A DNA stretch of 64,000 nucleotides from JACMLD01 sp047602295 (lineage in GTDB: Bacteria > Bacteroidota > Bacteroidia > Chitinophagales > Chitinophagaceae), in assembly GCA_047602295.1 (NCBI GenBank), contig JASGHP010000001.1, positions 3,038,001-3,102,000 of the forward strand, given 5' to 3'. Of the stretch, positions 60,551 through 64,000 are shown piece after piece. The notes under the pieces were generated by a model. It did not search any database and had not been told where the DNA came from. It saw only the letters and a program-made list of their open reading frames with translations. The position numbers and the translations under genes are program-made. How positions within the stretch are numbered: the stretch's first letter is position 1; every line of letters begins with the position of its first letter.

Positions 60551-61594
60551 ATGCAGCATATCAACAGGCGTAAATTTATCCGTTCATCCATGCTTACAGC
60601 AGCAAGAATAGGCATCAGCAGCTCATTGCCTGCCATGCCTTATCGTTTCAATAATAATAGTGTGCCTCCGGGCAAAAGAATAGGTATTATTGGCCTGGAC
60701 ACTTCTCACAGTACAGCATTCACAGCAGGTCTTAACAGCGATAAAGCTGATCCGGCTTTTGATGGCTACAAAATTGTTGCTGCTTATCCGCAGGGAAGCA
60801 CCAGTATTAAAAGCAGTTACGAAAGAATTCCTGCTTACACCGAAGAAGTTAAAAAAGCAGGTGTTGAAATAGTAGGATCAATTGCCGAGCTCCTGCAGAA
60901 ATCAGATGTGATAATGCTTGAAACAAATGATGGACGTCCGCATCTTGAGCAGGCGCTGCAGGTAATGAAGGCGGGCAAAAAATTATTTATTGATAAGCCG
61001 GTTGCAGGTACGCTGCCAGATGCTATCGCTATTTATGATGCTGCAAAAAAGTATAAGGTGCCGGTTTTTTCTGCTTCATCATTGCGTTACGCAACCAATG
61101 TACAAGATACAGCCAGTGGAAAAACAGCCGGAAAAATATTAGGTGCAGACACTTATAGCCCTTCACCATTAGAAAGTACACACCCAGATTTCTTCTGGTA
61201 CGGAATACATGGAATAGAAATTCTACTGACGGTAATGGGGCCTGGTTGCAAAAGCGTAAGCAGGGTGCATACAGATGATACGGATATTGTTGTAGGTGTT
61301 TGGAATGATGGACGCACCGGAACTTTCAGAGGCAACAGGAAGGGGCCGAATGAATATGGAGGCACTGCATTCGGAGAAAAAGCAGTTGTTCATCTTGGGC
61401 CTTATGCGGGTTATGAACCATTGCTGAAAGAGATCATTAAATTTTTCAATAGTGGCATTCCGCCGGTAAGTGCAGAAGAAACACTGGAGATTTATGCGTT
61501 TATGGAAGCGGCAGATGAAAGCAGGAGGAAAGATGGCGCATCCATAACACTGGAATCTGTTATGAAAAAAGCAATCGCGCAGAAAAAAATATAA
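60551..61594 (+). CDS. Gfo/Idh/MocA-like oxidoreductase with Tat-type signal
   Basis: I choose the ATG at 60551 (347 residues) because it begins MQHINRRKFIRSSMLTAA, a twin-arginine (RR-x-F) export signal. The longer frame upstream has no support. The Rossmann motif GIIGLDTSHS is modified relative to the usual GxGxxG. EP-like (FIDKPVAGTL), EYGGTAFGEKAVVHLG and a C-terminal domain follow. The family oxidises or reduces sugars with NAD(P). A Tat-exported enzyme would work in the periplasm, where the NAD source is unclear. It is 19 bp upstream of the Tat-signal aminotransferase gene. Confidence 0.85.
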   Translation: MQHINRRKFIRSSMLTAARIGISSSLPAMPYRFNNNSVPPGKRIGIIGLDTSHSTAFTAGLNSDKADPAFDGYKIVAAYPQGSTSIKSSYERIPAYTEEVKKAGVEIVGSIAELLQKSDVIMLETNDGRPHLEQALQVMKAGKKLFIDKPVAGTLPDAIAIYDAAKKYKVPVFSASSLRYATNVQDTASGKTAGKILGADTYSPSPLESTHPDFFWYGIHGIEILLTVMGPGCKSVSRVHTDDTDIVVGVWNDGRTGTFRGNRKGPNEYGGTAFGEKAVVHLGPYAGYEPLLKEIIKFFNSGIPPVSAEETLEIYAFMEAADESRRKDGASITLESVMKKAIAQKKI

Positions 61595-61613
61595 AAGGGT
61601 AAAAAATTAATCT

Positions 61614-63044
61614 ATGGAGAACAACAATGTTCCGGAAAGAAAAGAATCCAACAGAAGAAGTTTTATAAAAACTACCAGTGCATGGGCTGCAGGGTTCCTG
61701 GTTTCTCCGCAAATTATCCAGGCTGCAAAAGCAAAGCCGCCAGTTGTTAATGCTGCACCCACAGTGTTTACAAAAGATGCAACAGTATCTGCTGTATTGG
61801 GTGGAACACCGATAAGAACAAAGAAATGGCCCGAATGGCCAATATGGAACCCGGATACCGACGAAAAAATTGTTGTAGATGATATAAGAAGTGGTATATG
61901 GTCGAGGGCTGGCCTTGTAAAAGAGTTTGAAGATAAATGGGCAGCTGTCGTAGGCACTAAAAGATGTTTGGCTGTGGTAAATGGTACCAATGCCATTACA
62001 ACGGCGCTGCTGCAGTTTGATATTGGTGGCGGCGATGAAGTAATTGTTCCTTCCTATACTTTTATTGGTACTGTTGCACCCGTGCTGGCTACAGGTGCCA
62101 TGCCTGTGTTTGTTGATACGGATAAGGAAACATTTCAAATGGATCCTGCAAAGATTGAAGCAAAGATTACTGCAAGAACAAAAGCTATTATTCCTGTTCA
62201 TATTCTTGGCTTACCCGTTGATATAGAAAAAATAATGGCCATTGCAAAAAAGCATAACCTGCTGGTGATTGAAGATGCATGCCAGGCGCATATGGCAGAA
62301 GTAAATCACAAAAGAGTTGGTTCTTTTGGTGATGCTGGTTGCTGGAGCTTTCAAAACTCAAAGAACCTTGCAATAGGAGAGGGCGGTGCTATTACAAGTA
62401 ACAATGATCACTTCATGGACAAATGTTACTCTTACCACAACTATGGCAATCCGTACGGGGCAATGGTTGGCTCTGTAGATACTGGTACATTGATTGCCGG
62501 CAACAAACTCCGTCTTACAGAATACCAGGCTGCTATTGGGCTTTCTCAATTGAAAAGACTGGAAGCGCAAACCAACCTGCGTAATGAGAATGCAGCGTAC
62601 TTGCGTTCAAAAATAAAAGACATGCCTGGCATAACGCCGTACAAGTTGTATGATAATGTAACAAAAGCAGCGTTTCATTTATTTCCATTCAGATACAATG
62701 CAGCCGCGTTTAAAGGATTGCCACGTGCAGCCTTTATAAAAGCGCTTACAGCAGAAGGCGTACCTGTATCTTCCGGTTACACACCGTTGAACAAAATGCC
62801 TTACCTGCAAAATGCATTTGAATCAAAGAACTATAAAAAAATGTATCCTGCTAAAATGCTGGATATAAAAACTTACCATGAGCAAAATAATTGCCCGGTG
62901 AATGATAAGCTTTGCAATGAAGAAGCAGTGTGGTTGTTTCAATCAATGCTGCTGACTGCAAAAGAAGATATGGATGATGTTGCAGCGGGCATTGAAAAAG
63001 TATACAACAACGCAGAAGCTATCAAAAAAGAAATGAAAGGATAG
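61614..63044 (+). CDS. DegT/DnrJ/EryC1-type aminotransferase with Tat-type signal
   Basis: The 476-residue PLP protein has the family fold with the Schiff-base lysine K250 in SFQNSKNLAIGEGGAI, a PLP-binding IEDACQAHMAEV region and SYTFIGTVAPV. Before it lies a twin-arginine signal (NRRSFIKTTSAWAAGFLVSP, with RR at 14-15), which is not usual for DegT enzymes. Family members make amino-sugars from keto-sugars. Here the product may act on periplasmic sugars, or the motif may have another function. It shares a likely transcript with the upstream oxidoreductase. Confidence 0.88.
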   Translation: MENNNVPERKESNRRSFIKTTSAWAAGFLVSPQIIQAAKAKPPVVNAAPTVFTKDATVSAVLGGTPIRTKKWPEWPIWNPDTDEKIVVDDIRSGIWSRAGLVKEFEDKWAAVVGTKRCLAVVNGTNAITTALLQFDIGGGDEVIVPSYTFIGTVAPVLATGAMPVFVDTDKETFQMDPAKIEAKITARTKAIIPVHILGLPVDIEKIMAIAKKHNLLVIEDACQAHMAEVNHKRVGSFGDAGCWSFQNSKNLAIGEGGAITSNNDHFMDKCYSYHNYGNPYGAMVGSVDTGTLIAGNKLRLTEYQAAIGLSQLKRLEAQTNLRNENAAYLRSKIKDMPGITPYKLYDNVTKAAFHLFPFRYNAAAFKGLPRAAFIKALTAEGVPVSSGYTPLNKMPYLQNAFESKNYKKMYPAKMLDIKTYHEQNNCPVNDKLCNEEAVWLFQSMLLTAKEDMDDVAAGIEKVYNNAEAIKKEMKG

Positions 63045-63077
63045 TATTAAAAAGATCCGGTTAAAACATTACACGCA

Positions 63078-64000
63078 ATGATGAGCAACAAAATTTTTAG
63101 TTTTCTTTTTCTTGTTAATATAGTATTAATGGCAAAAGCGCAGCAGCCGGTTTCAAAAATATTAACCGCTACTACTTATAATTCTGGTTTTGATCTGGCA
63201 CACGATACCTACAATGGATTGTCTGCTGCAAGTGATGGCAATATTTATTACGTGCTCAGCTCGCAGTCGATAGACACAGGCGGTATGATGTATTCATTCA
63301 ACCCGCTTACCGGAAAGACAAAATTGTGTGGCGATCTTACAGAAGCCTGTGGTGAGAAAGGATTGAAAACAATTGTACAAGGCAAAAGCCATGTAAAGTT
63401 TGTAGAAACAGATGGTAAATTATATTTCGCTACACATATTGGCTATTACAGTATGGTTGATGGAATGGAAAAGATGGGCATTCCTCCCACAGGTTATAAA
63501 GAGTATCCCGGCGGTCATCTGTTGTCTTATGATTTAAAAACAGGCAAGTATGAAAACATGGCCATTGCGCCGCACAAAGAAGGTATTCTTGCTATGAATA
63601 TGGATACCAAAAGAAAAATCATCTACGGCATTACATGGCCAACGGGATTTTTTTTCAGGTACGATATGAACACTAAAACAATGACAGACCTTGGTTCAAT
63701 GGCAGGCGATGGAGAGAACGGTGTCGGAAATAAATTTCGCACAGTATGCAGATCTATTGCTGTTGATCCGGAAAGTGGTTCAGCTTTTTTCACCACTTCC
63801 GAAGGAACCATCTATCGTTGCAAATTAGGAGCAGAAAAATTGGAAGCGCTGGAAGAAAACATGAAGAAAGATTATTTCGGTTTGTATGATCCAAGTTCGC
63901 CAGGGCATATGGGTTATAACTGGAGACAAACCGTTTATAGTCCAACGGACAAATGTTTTTATGGTGTGCATGGCAACTCGGGTTATCTTTTTAAGTTTGA
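63078..64000 (+). CDS. Secreted protein with beta-propeller-like repeats (partial, cut by window end)
   Basis: The frame is open from the ATG at 63078 to the window end (307 codons seen). It starts with a signal peptide (MMSNKIFSFLFLVNIVLMAK, ending AQQPV) and continues with blade-like repeats such as SAASDGNIYYVLSSQSID, GGHLLSYDLKTGKYENMAI and YGVHGNSGYLF. The fold suggests a beta-propeller that binds or cleaves a sugar or polymer, but no catalytic motif is seen. It follows the Tat-signal aminotransferase by 33 bp and may be part of that operon. The C-terminus lies outside. Confidence 0.8.
   Translation, partial: MMSNKIFSFLFLVNIVLMAKAQQPVSKILTATTYNSGFDLAHDTYNGLSAASDGNIYYVLSSQSIDTGGMMYSFNPLTGKTKLCGDLTEACGEKGLKTIVQGKSHVKFVETDGKLYFATHIGYYSMVDGMEKMGIPPTGYKEYPGGHLLSYDLKTGKYENMAIAPHKEGILAMNMDTKRKIIYGITWPTGFFFRYDMNTKTMTDLGSMAGDGENGVGNKFRTVCRSIAVDPESGSAFFTTSEGTIYRCKLGAEKLEALEENMKKDYFGLYDPSSPGHMGYNWRQTVYSPTDKCFYGVHGNSGYLFKF

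Overview
The window looks like chromosome from a member of the Bacteroidota, most likely a Chitinophagaceae-type bacterium. The signs are a type IX secretion C-terminal domain, many short lipoproteins with an SC or GC lipobox, an OmpA protein with thrombospondin type-3 repeats, LytS/LytTR signalling, DUF4199, a TAnnTTTG-type -7 box, and few obvious Shine-Dalgarno sites. Genus cannot be read from sequence alone.

Layout. 1-2.7 kb: end of a branched-chain amino acid operon (ilvN end, ilvC, ilvA). 2.8-4.2 kb: OmpA/TSP3 outer-membrane protein. 4.4-15.2 kb: nitrogen assimilation block with gltB, gltD and two different ammonium transporters flanking a BBP2-type porin. No P-II (GlnK) gene is present between them. 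15.3-18.7 kb: two small-protein genes and an ABC permease. 18.9-27.1 kb, minus strand: a surface-glycan block with all four enzymes for GDP-D-glycero-alpha-D-manno-heptose (gmhA, hddA, gmhB, hddC), two glycosyltransferases, a DUF4199 protein and a dihydroorotase homologue that has lost metal ligands. A tRNA-Pro(GGG) follows. 27.5-31 kb: vanadium haloperoxidase-like lipoprotein, then a LytS/LytTR pair. 31-34.7 kb: an ATPase-LuxR regulator between two DUF4242 genes.

36.2-50.3 kb is the accessory region. It opens with a 21-bp minisatellite and then holds about fourteen unrelated, mostly short genes, all on the plus strand. The first two are a TIR-domain protein and a caspase-like protease, a probable two-gene anti-phage or cell-suicide module. 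Two proteins with HEPN-type Rx4H motifs follow, then DUF1877, DUF1444, cupin, TPR and several lipoprotein genes. Many of the gaps share a design: an ACAACAT-like box soon after the stop codon, often with GGGTTTG, then an ACGTT-like box before the next start, with ends that are roughly inverted complements. This resembles attC sites of integron cassettes, though the core matches are imperfect and no integrase is visible. Several spacers are recognisable copies of one another. A second repeat family occupies other gaps.

50.3-64 kb returns to ordinary chromosome with polymer-degrading and secreted proteins: a T9SS cargo protein, a frameshifted BNR-repeat lipoprotein, a GH2 glycosidase, a secreted trypsin-like protease, a SUKH protein, an SGNH hydrolase, and a run of Tat-signal oxidoreductase, Tat-signal DegT aminotransferase and a beta-propeller-like protein cut by the window end. 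A roughly 220-bp palindromic element lies at 53.6-53.8 kb.
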